Source: Rhexocercosporidium sp. MPI-PUGE-AT-0058 (taxonomy: Eukaryota > Ascomycota > Leotiomycetes > Helotiales). From it: 64,000 nucleotides of DNA. The position numbers and the translations under genes were made by a program. Below, one piece after another: positions 43,710-54,872 of this stretch. The stretch lies in assembly GCA_020746875.1 (NCBI GenBank), contig JAGTJL010000008.1:2418001-2482000 (forward strand). The letters run 5' to 3'. Below the pieces are notes generated by a model that made no database searches, was not told where the DNA came from, and was given only the letters and a program-made list of their open reading frames with translations. Each line of letters starts with the position of its first letter. Position 1 is the first letter of the stretch.

Positions 43710-45544
43710 TCAAGCTCTCTTCTCACCCCACAGATCACTCCAAAACTCTTTGAAGCCATAAAGCGGCTTCTTAGAATCGTAGATAACCGCCTTATCGCTC
43801 GCAAATCTCTCTAGGACACCACCCGGTCTATGACCGGTCTTCTCCACTAGCTCTTTTGGCGGTCTAGCCGCCCGTTCTTTGATAGCTTGAGAGAGTTGCG
43901 GCGCGACGTCTGCGTAGCATGATCTGAGTTCTCTGTCGAGAGAGAAATAGGGTTTCTTGGCTAGATCTGGCGCCATTAAGTTGTAGGATCTGGTGAGTGT
44001 GTTGAGATTTTGAACGGCGAGCTTGAGATAGGAACTTTCTGCTTGCTCCCACGAGGGAATACGGAATAGCGCCGGTAGTGGTGTGGGTGACTGTTCTAGT
44101 TGGACTTCGGGAGCTACTGGAACGGTGGTTTCAGAGGTAATGGCTCCATTCTTAGTCTCTAGCAAGGCTTGATTCACACTGCTGTCGGATGATACTGAAA
44201 TAGGTGCTTCTGCTGAAGCAATAACGCCCTCTTTCGTCTCGATTGAGACTTGGACAGCGGGACTCTCAGTCGGTGTAGAAGGCGCTTCTTGAACAATATT
44301 GACCAGTACGGGGTCGCTTGTAGCTTTTGCCGGAAGGGAGATCTGCTCCACGGCTTTCTTTTTCGGATTGTAAACCCTCTCGGCTTCAGCATAACGGTCA
44401 GCCTTCCGCATTTGCTCCTCAAGACTTCCACCTCGACTTGCAATTGTTCTCGCGGCATGTCGCTTCCAGTCATTTCGCAGTCTAGCTCGGAAAATGTTGG
44501 CCGTCTTGACAAGCTCCTGCTGCTTCTCTATCCAAGGTGGTACAATGTCCTGTCGTTGAATCATTTTGTTCATGATGTACTCCGTGGTATCGATGAAGGG
44601 ATTGTCCGCTCTCTTATCTCGAACGATCCCTTTGCCGCGAGGTATGTTCTAAAACCCAGTTAGTATACAAATTAGCTCACGGATAAAGAACGACATACCT
44701 TAAATTGTCCTCTAGCAATCGCATCCTCAATCCTCTCATTAGCCAATGCAGCCAAACCCCGAAACGAATTCGGCATCGTTCCTACGCCCGGCCCAAACCT
44801 CTCCTTCAAATCCCTCCTCATCTGCTCCCTCTCCTTATCACTCATCTGCGAATCCTTCGCAATAGCATAAATCGACGTCTTATCCCTTGCATTCGCCAAC
44901 CTCTCCCCAGGTTTCTGCTTCGGCTCTCTCTTCAACCTCAAATCCACAACCGGACTCGGTATCTTCGGCGCCCCCCGCAGACCCGGTTTCAGCGGTTTCC
45001 GCGCATCGTCCAACATCCTCAACATCGCGTCCTGCGGATTCTCGTCTCCCGTCCATGCCTGACTGATGGCGATCTGCCGTGAACCTTGTCCAACGTTCGA
45101 GGTCATCCCCGCTTCTGCGAAGGCTGATGCGTTCTCGGATCGAAATTTCGCTGCCTCGACTTTTTCGAGGAGTTTGCTCTTTAGTTCTTCTGAGAAGCCG
45201 GCTTCTTCGATGGCTTTTCTTCCTGCGCGGCCGCCTTCGAGGAGTGCATCTTCTGTGGCTTCGGCCAGTCGGCGGGACATCGCTCCTTGTTCTGGGACAC
45301 CATTGCTCTGTGAAGCTTTTGATGAGCTGTTTGGAGCCGTATTGAGTATTCTCGATTGGATTGACGATTGATCCTCCATGTCTTTTAGCTTGCCCTCGTT
45401 GTCCGGCTGAGAGTTTCGAAGTGGCGAATACTGGGAGAATGGCCGGGACGCGGTTCGCCGGCTAATTGGTAAGACATGTCGTTGTTGGGAGCCTCGCAGA
45501 CAGCGGGCGCAGATATAGGGTGACTGGAATCTGATTCCGTGCAT
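43710..45544 (-). CDS. DnaJC28-like (DUF1992) mitochondrial protein, 594 aa
   Basis: Two exons (44699-45544 and 43710-44648) join in phase 0 across a 50-bp GT-AG intron to 594 residues. The N-terminus (MHGIRFQSPYICARCLRGSQ, many Arg/Ser and no acids) looks like a mitochondrial presequence. The central region carries the DnaJ-homolog C28 conserved domain, spanning the intron: ANERIEDAIARGQFK, NIPRGKGI, NPFIDTTEYIMNKMIQRQ, VPPWIEKQQELVKTANIFR. No J-domain HPD motif is present, as is usual for the fungal form. The C-terminal part is Ser/Thr/Val-rich and then folded (PSWEQAESSYLKLAVQNLN). The role is probably organellar protein assembly or maintenance, which is inferred from family membership only. 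The frame is intact. Confidence 0.87.
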
Positions 45545-45770
45545 ATAGGAAGGTAATTGACGCTTTGGCTGAGATGTGGAAGAGTGAAGCTTGAATATGG
45601 AAGTTGATGGGGCTACATCTATTGACCCCTGTACTGTAAGACTTTTGATAGGAGATTAGATTACCGAGTCTTACTGTAAGTCCGAACAAGTATGATTTCA
45701 GGGAGAAATAACAACCTAGAGCCGGACAGGTATCTTGAGCATGTCTCCGTAGTTTCGGATTGAATTTTTT

Positions 45771-47780
45771 CTAAAAAGGATGTACCTGTCTGTTGAACAC
45801 TTTCTCGATTGGCCATCTTGTCCATCTCTCCCAGCCGCTACCCAGAACATCGATCATCGTCTGCAGCAAATTCTCTGCTTTCCCTTTCATCCACCATGCA
45901 CTCTCCAGACGCTGTAGTACAATACAATAGTACATGACAATAAGTATTGCCTGGGGGAACTTTTGCTCCAGCAATTCCAAGTACTCGTCTGAGATGTGAC
46001 TGAACCCTAGAGAGCGGGGACGTCAGTGTTTACCAAATCGATGCAATTCGAGAAAAGGACAAGAGATGTCTAGGGTAATCCAGGGATAGAGACTATGGAC
46101 TTCCGCAAAGACTTACAGGTCATAATTATAATGATCTTGCTCAACTCCGGGAAAATTGACAGCATACTAAAGATCCTTCTCGTCTCCTTGAGCGCTCCGT
46201 CCAAGACCTTCCTTTGCTTTTCAGAGACTGTACTCGCAGCTGACCACGACTCTGCCAGATCCTGAAAATGCCTCCCCTCGTCCTCTGGTAAAGGGTCTGC
46301 TCGGTTTGGATCCAGATCTTTCCAAGGAACAAACACTGCAGCTAGCGGCCCATTCATCAAACTCGGCCCCGCCGTGCTGATGAGAACGTTCGTACCGCGC
46401 TGCAATTTGATCCATTGGATCTGATCATAATCTTCCTCGTCATTGGAAGAGAAAAAGAACAGAGTGGATGGCTTATTGACATCTTGCGCAGCCCATGCGT
46501 TGGTGAAGATCAGAGAGGAAAATGCTAGGCAAGCATGACAGTTGTGCTCGTTGAGATTCGATATCTCCGCTTGGAAGGATGAGAGCCCTGTCGCGGCATG
46601 TGTGTCTGAGGCGTGGAGGTAGAACGCGCGTTTTTGTGGTCTGATCATAGCAAGGTTCAGCGCTGCGACGGACATGATCTCGTGCATCAAGAATGGATAA
46701 TCGAAAGCTAGCTGTACCACCGTCGTCCGGTAAATCTCGATGAGTCTCGGGTCTTCGAAGAAATTGTCCGAGTACGTTGTGGTGTAGAAGTGCAGAAGCT
46801 CGAGGTCATGTATAGTATAGCTCTCGGGTGGTGGGGAGGAGCGGCGCATCAGATCCGATATAGTTGAACTGGAGGTTGGGGTAACGACTGGGTCAGGAGA
46901 GAGCATCGATTGGATAGTAGGTGGTCTTGATCCAGTTGGAGTAGGCTTGGGTTCTGTCCGGGATGGGACCGGAGGAGGTGGTGGAAATGCTCTTTGGAGC
47001 GGGTGTGTTTGAAGAAACGAGCATTCTGTTCCATAGCTCTGGCATTTGTTACAAGTTGGCTTTTCTTCGCCACACTGAAAGTCAGTTAGCAAGCAACAAT
47101 AATATTTCTCAACTTGGCGACGAGAGGATGAAATCATTGAGAAGGAATGTTCGAGCTAGGATAGTACAACATAGGAACTGTCGGCCGCGGTCAAACAGTA
47201 TTCCGTATGACCACAATCCTCAGAACAACTGGAGCAAATACAGCTTGCTGGTCGGTAGAGTCAGTCGGAGTTTAGACTATCCCGATCGAGTAACTTTGCC
47301 CTGCCAAGAATGAAGCTTAAAAATAAGATCAACCCTCGATAGGATGGCACTGGCCACTTGTCAAACACAGAGCCGATAGTCCAGCCCAAGAACTTTCTTT
47401 CAACGACCTGCATGCCCCAAACAGTAATGAAGAAGTTTTCTCCTCTACCAATAAAAGCACAAGGCCATGGTAAGCACCCGCTATGCATAACATATTCTCG
47501 GCCATGCCTGCCTTCATTCACGTGAGACTGACTTCAACACCACTTCCCGAGCTACTCAGCCTCCACAACTGACGACTCAAACAACACGCGAAATTACAGA
47601 ACACGAGAAACGACTGCTGAGCGGCTGAACAGGACGGCTCTGACGCACCTTTATCTTCCTGGCCTTGCAGTTCAAACAGCCATTCCGGCTCTTATGATGC
47701 GGGCGACGCGGCTTCACGCGCTGTGCGGTAACAGCAGCAGCAGCATGTTGGTCTTGGTCTTGGGGTTGGGCTCCCTCCAT
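45771..47780 (-). CDS. Zn2Cys6 transcription factor, Upc2-like, 441 aa
   Basis: Three exons (47649-47780, 46117-47074, 45771-46006) give 441 residues. The zinc cluster spans the first splice junction: SRNGCLNCKARKIK in exon 1 and CGEEKPTCNKCQSYGTEC in exon 2, a C-x2-C-x6-C-x6-C-x2-C arrangement. A Pro-rich linker follows, then the fungal regulatory domain (ELLHFYTTTYSDNF, FLMHEIMSVAALNLA, IFTNAWAAQD), ending WERWTRWPIEKVFNRQ. This matches the sterol-uptake-control (Upc2-like) subclass of nuclear regulators. Target genes are unknown. It is divergent from an RTA1-family gene 650 bp away, which could be a target. The first intron is 574 bp, far longer than the others in this window. Confidence 0.87.
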
Positions 47781-48432
47781 GGACAGACTGGTTGGCCGAA
47801 TCGTATTTTTACGAAGCAGCCTTGACTAGCTCGATCTAAACGCCGGAGATAAACAAGGTGGACCAGCGCCGGTCCAAGGATGAGGATACGATATCGGTAT
47901 CGATATTCGGGTTCCCCATCAGCGTCGAATAAGAGGGCGTGCTAAACGGCGCAAAAGGGGCTCTTTACGAGGTTCTGCCAAGCACTGTCGGGAACGGGAC
48001 GTTGGCTGGACCGCTGCCCTGAGTGTGTCAGTGGCGCAGCGCACATGCTGCTCTCTCATTCGCTGGATGGACAGCGTTGGCGAGACAAGCGAGCCCCTTT
48101 TCCTCAACCGGACTGTAAATACTGTATGATTCCGATACCGTATGGGGCATTTTGAGGGTATTGGATGGTACGAAAGGTACCTGCTTTCAGGTCGTCCTTC
48201 GCTTACCCGCTTTCCAATGGTGTGGTTCTCTGTACGAAGGATACAGGTGGAGTAAAGACGGAGGTTGATATCGCCGCTCTTACCCCCTGTCGTGACCTAT
48301 GTTTGGATATGAGGAAGTACAAGTATATTGGAGGGCCCCCGTCTACAAGCCTTTCTTCTCTCAAGCCTCGTCTTCGCTCGTTAAGCTTTCCTGAATTCGT
48401 CCCTTGGTCAATTTTCGTTCTGTACTTTCGTT
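47781..48432. promoter_or_regulatory. shared divergent promoter, Zn2Cys6 factor and RTA1-like gene
   Basis: About 650 bp separates two start codons on opposite strands. A CGATATCGGTATCGATATTCGG stretch near 47889-47910 contains overlapping short palindromes and is a plausible protein-binding site. That is inference from symmetry only. Confidence 0.4.
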
Positions 48433-49493
48433 ATGACTTCTGCTTCTGCTTCAAGCAGTCCTACTGCTCATCCTACAGGAGCTCCTGCAAAAGAATTCTC
48501 ATTTTACCAGTGCGTTACTAGATACAAGAACTTATTAGGACAACACACTGATCATATTAGATATGACCCCTCCGTGCCAGCAGCCGCAATCTTCGCGGCC
48601 CTCTTCCTCGGTACAACAGTTTTCCACTGTTGGCAAGCATTCAAGAAGCGGACTTTCTATTTCATACCCCTCATCATAGGAGGGCACTGTGAGCCCCTCC
48701 TCCCCTCCCTAGGTTCATATTACCACTTTACAGTATCTAACACGCATCAAGTCGAATGGATAGGTTATATCTGCCGTATTATCTCTCACTACAACCTAAC
48801 TAGCATGAGCATCTTCATCATGCAAACCCTCCTCCTCTTACTTCCACCATCCCTATTCGCAGCAAGCATCTACATGGTCCTAGGCCGTTTGATCCTCTTT
48901 ACGAACGGTGAAAACGCGGCGCCTATCCGGGCGAATTGGCTCACCAAGATCTTCGTCATTGGCGATATCTTCTCGTTTCTCGTTCAAGCTGGAGGTAAGC
49001 TTCTCTCCTCCACTGCCCCCGGACAAACAACTAATGAAACTCTTCAGGTGGATCAATGATGGCCAAGGCCTCCTCCCAAAACCTCGGTAAAAACCTCGTA
49101 ATCATCGGCCTCATCCTCCAAATCCTCTTCTTCGGCCTCTTCATCATAACAAGCGTGATCTTCCACCGCCGCATGGTCCGCTCACCCACCTCCTCTTCTC
49201 TGCGCGCCCCGTGGCAAAAATACCTCTACGCGCTCTACGGTGCAAGTTTACTCATCCTGGTCAGATCGCTGTTCCGGATCTTTGAGTTTGCGGGAGGTCA
49301 TAATGGGAAGCTTATGTCGAGTGAGGTGTATATTTATGTTTTTGATGCGGTGTTGATGTGGGGTGTTATGGTGGTGTTTAATGGGGTGCATCCCGGGGAG
49401 ATTATTGGGAGGAGGGGGGACTTGAAGGGCGCAGTGCCCCTTGGGGGTTTGGAGAGTGGGAGTGAGAGCTATCTTTCTGGTGATAGGAGATGA
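48433..49493 (+). CDS. RTA1-family seven-span membrane protein, 314 aa
   Basis: Three exons (48433-48688, 48752-48994, 49048-49493) join in phase to 314 residues; both introns are short GT-AG. The start is the ATG at 48433, after a T/C-rich leader. Seven hydrophobic segments are visible. Family motifs include FIPLIIGGHFEWIGYICR across the first junction, SIYMVLGRLI, TKIFVIGDIFSFLVQAGGGS across the second, and SLFRIFEFAGG. The C-terminus is short and cytosolic. RTA1/RSB1-type proteins act in lipid movement and stress or drug tolerance at the plasma membrane. The substrate is not inferable here. The neighbouring divergent regulator is a possible controller. Confidence 0.9.
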
Positions 49494-49967
49494 ATGTTTG
49501 AGAGGGGTGAGGTATATGATGGCGTTCATGGATCTAAGGATGGTCCTTCCTGTAGCAATAGCTTTTAGGCATTGGGAACGTTGTTATAATCGAGCAACGG
49601 TAGGGGCTTGGATATAGACTGGCGTTATTGAGATAGAAAGCGAATTCGACTCATACAAGGGATATAATCTCGCTCATTACAGAACTTGGTAGTTTTTTGA
49701 CGTGTGCTCATTACTGATAATATTTTGGTAGCAACATGCTCCATATACGTACGAATCATTTTTGAACATCCACGAAAGGCCGAATATAAGAAGACTGGGA
49801 AACGTTAAATCCCACAGATTCATCCAGAACTTGAGAAGAAATTCGAAATCCCAGCTAACCAACAACGAAATAGCGACCGAACCCCTCCTCCTCCAAGGGA
49901 GTGATGCCCACATTCTGTACCTGAAGCCAAACCCTCCCCCTCCCTCGCCTCCAAACGCACTCACGAC
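49494..49967. other. convergent 3' region
   Basis: The 3' flanks of the RTA1-like gene and the acidic minus-strand gene meet here. No other feature was seen. Confidence 0.4.
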
Positions 49968-50951
49968 TCAACACTTCCTCACACACCACACATGAGCTTT
50001 CTCAGCATACACACTCTGCCACCCCAACCCATCCACCTCACCCGCCTTCACGCCCCCACCTATCCGAGCCGCAATATCAGCGCAGGTCTGATCCTCATAC
50101 TCATCACCCACCTCGTCTTCCGAATCATACTCTTTAACAACCAAGAAATCCGAATCAAAACCAAAACCCCGATCCAGATCCGGCTTTCCATCTTCCACAT
50201 TGAACGAATCTTCTTCATCATCTTCTTCAAAGATTTCCTCTCCCGACTCACTATCACTCCTCTGACCATAGAGAGTTCGAGGCGAGCTACTCTGAGTCTG
50301 CACGCTCCAGATTCCATCCCTCTCTTCGTCCCCATCGGGGTTCATCGCAGAACTAGGAATAGGAACAACAACCCCAGGATCCTCCATTCGACCATCATCG
50401 CGGGAGCGGGAGTCGCTCTCCTTCGTCTTAGCGCCCATCCAGATCCCGACATCATCATCATCTTCTTCCATCTCCTCATCGCAAGGTCCAGCGATAGTTT
50501 TAGCACCAGCATGGAAACCACGCCGATGTCCATCGGTAACCTCAAGCTTCAGTTCTCGTGCTGGATCCACATCAAATTCCCCTGCCGCGGAAGTAGAACT
50601 CGGGGATGAGTCTGGTGATTCTTCTGCCTTGGCAGCTGAGATCGGGCTCTCCCCTTGGACTTGGGCCTGTGGAAGGAGTTGGTACGTCTTATACCCATTC
50701 GCGATACCGGTATCAATGACAAGACATTTCCGTATTTTCCTCATCCTGAGCTTCTTTCCTCCGCCTTCGTGGGAAGCTCCACGATTGTAGTTGATGCTCT
50801 GTACCGTGTCCTCCTCGGGATCGGTACAGGGTAGTGGGTGCTGGGGTTGGGGTTGGTGTTTGTTAGAAGTGGTTAGGCTCAGGTTGGCTGCTAAGTCTTG
50901 GGATACTAAGGGGCGTGTTTGAAGGCTAAGGCTAATTGCTGGTTGGGACAT
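49968..50951 (-). CDS. unknown acidic protein, 327 aa
   Basis: The frame is continuous, and the ATG at 50951 (MSQPAISLSLQTRPL) is the first methionine. A basic patch near residues 63-75 (GGGKKLRMRKIRKCLVID) leads into TGIANGYKTYQLLP, which looks folded. The rest is Ser/Asp/Glu-rich with several acidic blocks (EEMEEDDDDVGIW, EEIFEEDDEEDSF). The C-terminus is ordered again (TCADIAARIGGGV, ending HVWCVRKC). There is no signal peptide or membrane span. The function is unknown and no family is recognised. Confidence 0.6.
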   Translation of the reverse strand: MSQPAISLSLQTRPLVSQDLAANLSLTTSNKHQPQPQHPLPCTDPEEDTVQSINYNRGASHEGGGKKLRMRKIRKCLVIDTGIANGYKTYQLLPQAQVQGESPISAAKAEESPDSSPSSTSAAGEFDVDPARELKLEVTDGHRRGFHAGAKTIAGPCDEEMEEDDDDVGIWMGAKTKESDSRSRDDGRMEDPGVVVPIPSSAMNPDGDEERDGIWSVQTQSSSPRTLYGQRSDSESGEEIFEEDDEEDSFNVEDGKPDLDRGFGFDSDFLVVKEYDSEDEVGDEYEDQTCADIAARIGGGVKAGEVDGLGWQSVYAEKAHVWCVRKC

Positions 50952-52318
50952 TGCGTGTGTAGTGGGTAACGTAGATGAGATGGATGAGAAAGCGGATAGA
51001 AAAAGATATGAAATTAGAAAGTTAAAGTGTTGAGAAAGAGTAAGCCTGAGAACAAAAATTCGCGATGACGTAGAAGTAGAAGTCAAGATGATCCTCACTA
51101 TGGTCAACGGTGTACAGGAAAAAGTAAGAGTTCAAAGTGACATAGAGGATGAGGAGACTACGGTGGAGGAGGACAGGCATATATACCCGCGATGTAGAAG
51201 TTACTTACGTATCTGTAGGCAGGCATTAGAAACTTGATGGTCAGAGATATGGTTCGAACATCATATGAGAAATGAATGCCCCACTGTGCTGCGAATCCCA
51301 ATTCATCTTACGATTAGTTCACTGTCTGTCGGGCGAGGCTGGTGGGCTGGCGGGCTGTATGCAGCTCGCGCAAACCACGCCCGAGATTGCCATTGCTCAC
51401 TACCGTCCTAGGTGCCAGCCGGGCGAGGTCACCGAAACCTCTGCATATTCTGCATTACGAGGGACAGTGATACTGGGGAGGAGTTGCCCGGTTAGAAACG
51501 CAGTATATTCATTCGTCGCCCTTTCTACTAAATGTAGTAGGGACATCGAAAATCGAATATCGAAAATCGGCGACCGGTTTCGCTTGCAGACAAGGTAACT
51601 AGACTAGCAGAAACGAGGTAAAGTTTTGCACGCCCAGCTGCTCTCTTACCCTGCTGAGTGAGGACCGTGAAATAAAAGCAATAGTACATCTGCTGGGTCT
51701 AGAGGGGCGACGAGGGGGTTGTTATTTGCGTTGAGGTGTGTGTTTTGCACCTGTGAAAACGACCCGCATATTCGTATATTTTATAATAGATAGTGCGGTT
51801 TTTGAAGGATAGGAGGATCCATGGACTTAGGATGCTGTCCATAGTGGTAGTGGGAGCGACTAGGCGAGGCTATCACATCGAAGCCTCAATTTGCAAGATG
51901 TCTAATTGCCCAGTAATGATCCTGGCTCTGACTGTATTGCGACGTGGCATCGCCCAGCTTGGGCGCATTTTATGCTGTGCTTTTACAGTTGAAGAATTGA
52001 AGGCTTGATATCACCCGAAAAAAGGTAAATATCTGAAGAATTCGCTTATAGGTAGGGTGATTGACGCCACGTGAAGTAGTATACCTGATTTATATAGGGA
52101 GGAAGTGGGTATTGAGAGGACGGAGGGAGGTGATAGGACCTTACCTAGTAAAGGACTAGAGGAAGCGAGGACAAGTACAGAAACAAGAGCAATGAAATTA
52201 AACTGGATAGATGTGGTGGAAATCATTTGCCCTGAACGAAGTCCTTCGAGATGATCCTCTATCTCTCCGATACCAACTCCACGCCTAACGCCATATAATC
52301 CATTCAAACGCATGCCGA
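50952..52318. other. intergenic region between the acidic gene and VPS60
   Basis: The first few hundred bases hold the promoter of the acidic gene, with a tatata run near 51180. The remainder has short frames only. No repeat or RNA gene was recognised. Confidence 0.4.
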
Positions 52319-52999
52319 TTATCCAGCAGCTTCCTTGACTTGACCAGTCGTCTGCGGCGGCTCGTCAATGAACTGCGGCACCTCATCCACCATGAAACTT
52401 GGCGTACTCTCAGCACCCATATTCTCAAACTCAACCTCATCGCCCAAAGCCTCTAACTCAGCATCCAGCTCAGCCTCATCCACATCCTCAGGAATATCAT
52501 AGCTCCGACTTATGCTCTCCTGGATATCATTACCGATATCCATCAGATCGGCCATCTCATCCTGCATGCGCTCGATCTTGTCGATATTGATCTTGCCGTA
52601 CTGCTGCTTCAGGCTTTTGTTGGTCTGCTTCATAGCATCTACTGTTGTCATGACATTCTTTAGGTTATCCTGCATCATTCCCGCTTGTTCCATGTTCCAG
52701 GATTGCTGTTGTAGTTGGTCGCGCTGCCCTTCGTACATCTTCCGCCGTTGGAGAACCTTGAGTGCTTTTTGCTTGATGGCTGTCTTGCCTGGACCGTCGC
52801 GCATCTTGGAGAGCTTAGTTTGGTAGCCTTGGAGCTCGGCGTTGATTGCGGCGAGCTTGACATCGATTGATGATACTCGTTCGTCGACCTGGGGGGGTTA
52901 GCGGGGTAGTGCCAGAGAGGAGTTTGTGCTTACATTTGAAATTGCAGAGTTCAGAGTTGGCTTGGGAGCCGAACTCTTTGCACCGAACAGTCTGTTCAT
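52319..52999 (-). CDS. VPS60: Vps60/CHMP5-type ESCRT-III subunit, 211 aa
   Basis: Exon 1 (52934-52999, 66 bp) encodes MNRLFGAKSSAPKPTLNSAI. The intron is 52889-52933 (45 bp), and exon 2 (52319-52888) completes 211 residues. The N-terminal MNRLFG start, the basic coiled-coil core (VKLAAINAELQGYQTKLSKM, KQKALKVLQRRKMYEGQ, then MKQTNKSLKQQYGKINIDKI) and the acidic C-terminal half (DIPEDVDEAELDAELEALGD) are typical of Snf7-family Vps60. The length matches the family. The protein acts on endosomes in multivesicular body sorting, binding Vta1 to stimulate Vps4. The gene appears intact. Confidence 0.93.
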
Positions 53000-54872
53000 C
53001 TTGTGTATGTGCGTCTCGGTCGGTGCTGGTGGTCCAAAGTCTGCGAGTAGTATCGCTCTTCAATGTGATCACAAGTCTATATCACCTACCGCGAGGATAG
53101 CGGGGTCCTCCGGCAACGAGTTTGTCTCGAGATGAGCTTCTGTGGTACTGTGATAATTACACGGTGAGCTGGTAGTACTACGCTGGTGTGCGTGGTTTGT
53201 GAAAGGTTGTTCCAAGGAATGAAGGCTTCGAGGCTATCTAGCACTCGGGATGTGATTGTGACGGGGTGGTGGCACTTCGAGGAGCGAGGCAAGGGTATGA
53301 TCCTCTATTTTGTATGTCTGTGTTTGTAGCAACTAAGCGATGCGATTTCGCAGGGTAGAGTCTTTCCTGTTGGAATGATTGCTGTTGAGAGGGTCGTACG
53401 GTGTCGTGTTATGTCTGAACCGGTCATAAGGCTGTGTCGCAACATCAAGCTCGAGATGGGTGCAGGTTGCCATCAAACACTCAGCCGTTGTGATTGGTCC
53501 AACGTTGACGGCTCGAGTTCGGCAACACCCGGCTATCACGTGGCAGGAACGTTCTCGTTCTTGTTTTTGGTTTCAGGGCAGGGCAGGGTCACCAAGCGGA
53601 TTTCCCATCCTCGCTCATCTATGCGCATCAAAGACGTGGCAAAGGAATTCCAGGACCGCATTGTTGAAGTATATGCGGACCCGCTTGTCCATAAGAGGAG
53701 ATGGATAAACTTATGTGAACAATAGCCATATACTTAGTATCCATACGGAGTATGTTGTCATTGTGAATACCCATACCCATACCCATACCCATCATTGTGC
53801 ATGTCTGTCTAAATCAAGAAAAAGGGGCTTCGACTGACTTGTGCTGCCTTCCACCACCAGGAAACCTCTGCAGGGATCCGACGGGAAGAACGAAGAGCGC
53901 AGAACGCCGAACGCAGAACGTCAGCCCCGAATTATCAGGAAAAAGCTACGAGTACCATCCCATCCCAGACATCCCATCCCAGACCAGACCAGACCAGAAC
54001 CAGACCAACCTAAATTTCCAGGCCAGGCCAGACCAGACCAGGCCGTCCCGACCCAACCTGGTACCCAAACCGAACCCAACCCAACCTCACTCCCTCCCAG
54101 CTCCAGAAAACCAAAACAATCTCGAGCCGCTTCTACTGTACAACCTCTTCCCCCCCTCCCCGGCTCGAACCCACCTCTATTGTACTTCTACTGACGTCTT
54201 ACGTCACTTCGCTGCAATTCTCTTCTCTTCTTGTTGTTCTTTGATACCCGCTCTTTCTTCTCCGCACCCTCCTAATCATCCACCAGCTGTCGTCGACCAG
54301 GCCCAGGGCATGGCGCGGTTCCTTGCCAACTCAGCGTTTTGAGCCTCACTGAAATCCCGACGTCCATCACTTCATCATACCTCACCTTCGAATCCCCGGC
54401 ACACGACCCTCCACTGGCCACCGGTCTGTACATTACAATCCCCATTGTCATCCAGATCTCTGCTTTGTATGGCCCTTCCCCTCCTTGTCCCTCTTTCCCC
54501 ACACTGTGACCTTGCGCAGAGGCTTCGCGAAAGGCTGAATCACGCCTGGTCGGTCTAAGGCATCAGTGCCCACAATCAATCCCGACCGACGTCAACCTCG
54601 AATCTCGAACCTCAAGACCAACTTCAGGCTGACCCTTCTACTACCAGTCTCTCTGCGAAGTGTCCCACAGCACCCCGGCGATAGATAGACCATACCCGCG
54701 CATCGCGACAGCGCAACGACGTTCCGCTTCAACACAATTTTGCAGCTCCACTAGTGACTCTCGAGATACTCGCATGACCAACTTCCAGCGATTGTTCGTC
54801 TGCAGAAATACCTCATACCTCGATCCGCCGCCCTGCTATCGGTGGCAGACGAGCGCCGTCACGTAATTCAAG
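53000..54872. promoter_or_regulatory. divergent intergenic region between VPS60 and the SAPS gene
   Basis: About 1.9 kb lies between two divergent start codons. It includes a hexamer run (four cccata units near 53768-53792) and a low-complexity ccaga-rich stretch (53960-54050). The 54050-54870 part is C/T-rich and is the likely long leader of the SAPS gene. Several upstream ATGs occur. Upstream frames read as Pro/Arg-rich low-complexity peptides and are not called. Confidence 0.5.
53768..53792 (+). repeat. CCCATA hexamer microsatellite, 4 units
   Basis: Four consecutive cccata units lie in the spacer between VPS60 and the SAPS gene. It is not close to the telomeric hexamer of filamentous fungi (TTAGGG/CCCTAA), so no telomere link is implied. 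Confidence 0.75.

Noticed and set aside
49992..50609. 205-codon plus-strand frame opposite the 327-residue acidic protein
   Set aside because: It is the Ile/Leu/Phe-rich antisense of acidic codons with no independent support.
53768..53792. Telomere-like repeat
   Set aside because: The unit cccata is not the fungal telomere hexamer, and only four units occur within ordinary gene-rich sequence.
53797..54342. 181-codon plus-strand frame before the SAPS gene
   Set aside because: The sequence is low-complexity ccaga/ccc repeats giving Pro/Arg/Gln-rich peptides, in the probable 5' leader of the SAPS gene; no domain or conservation can be argued.
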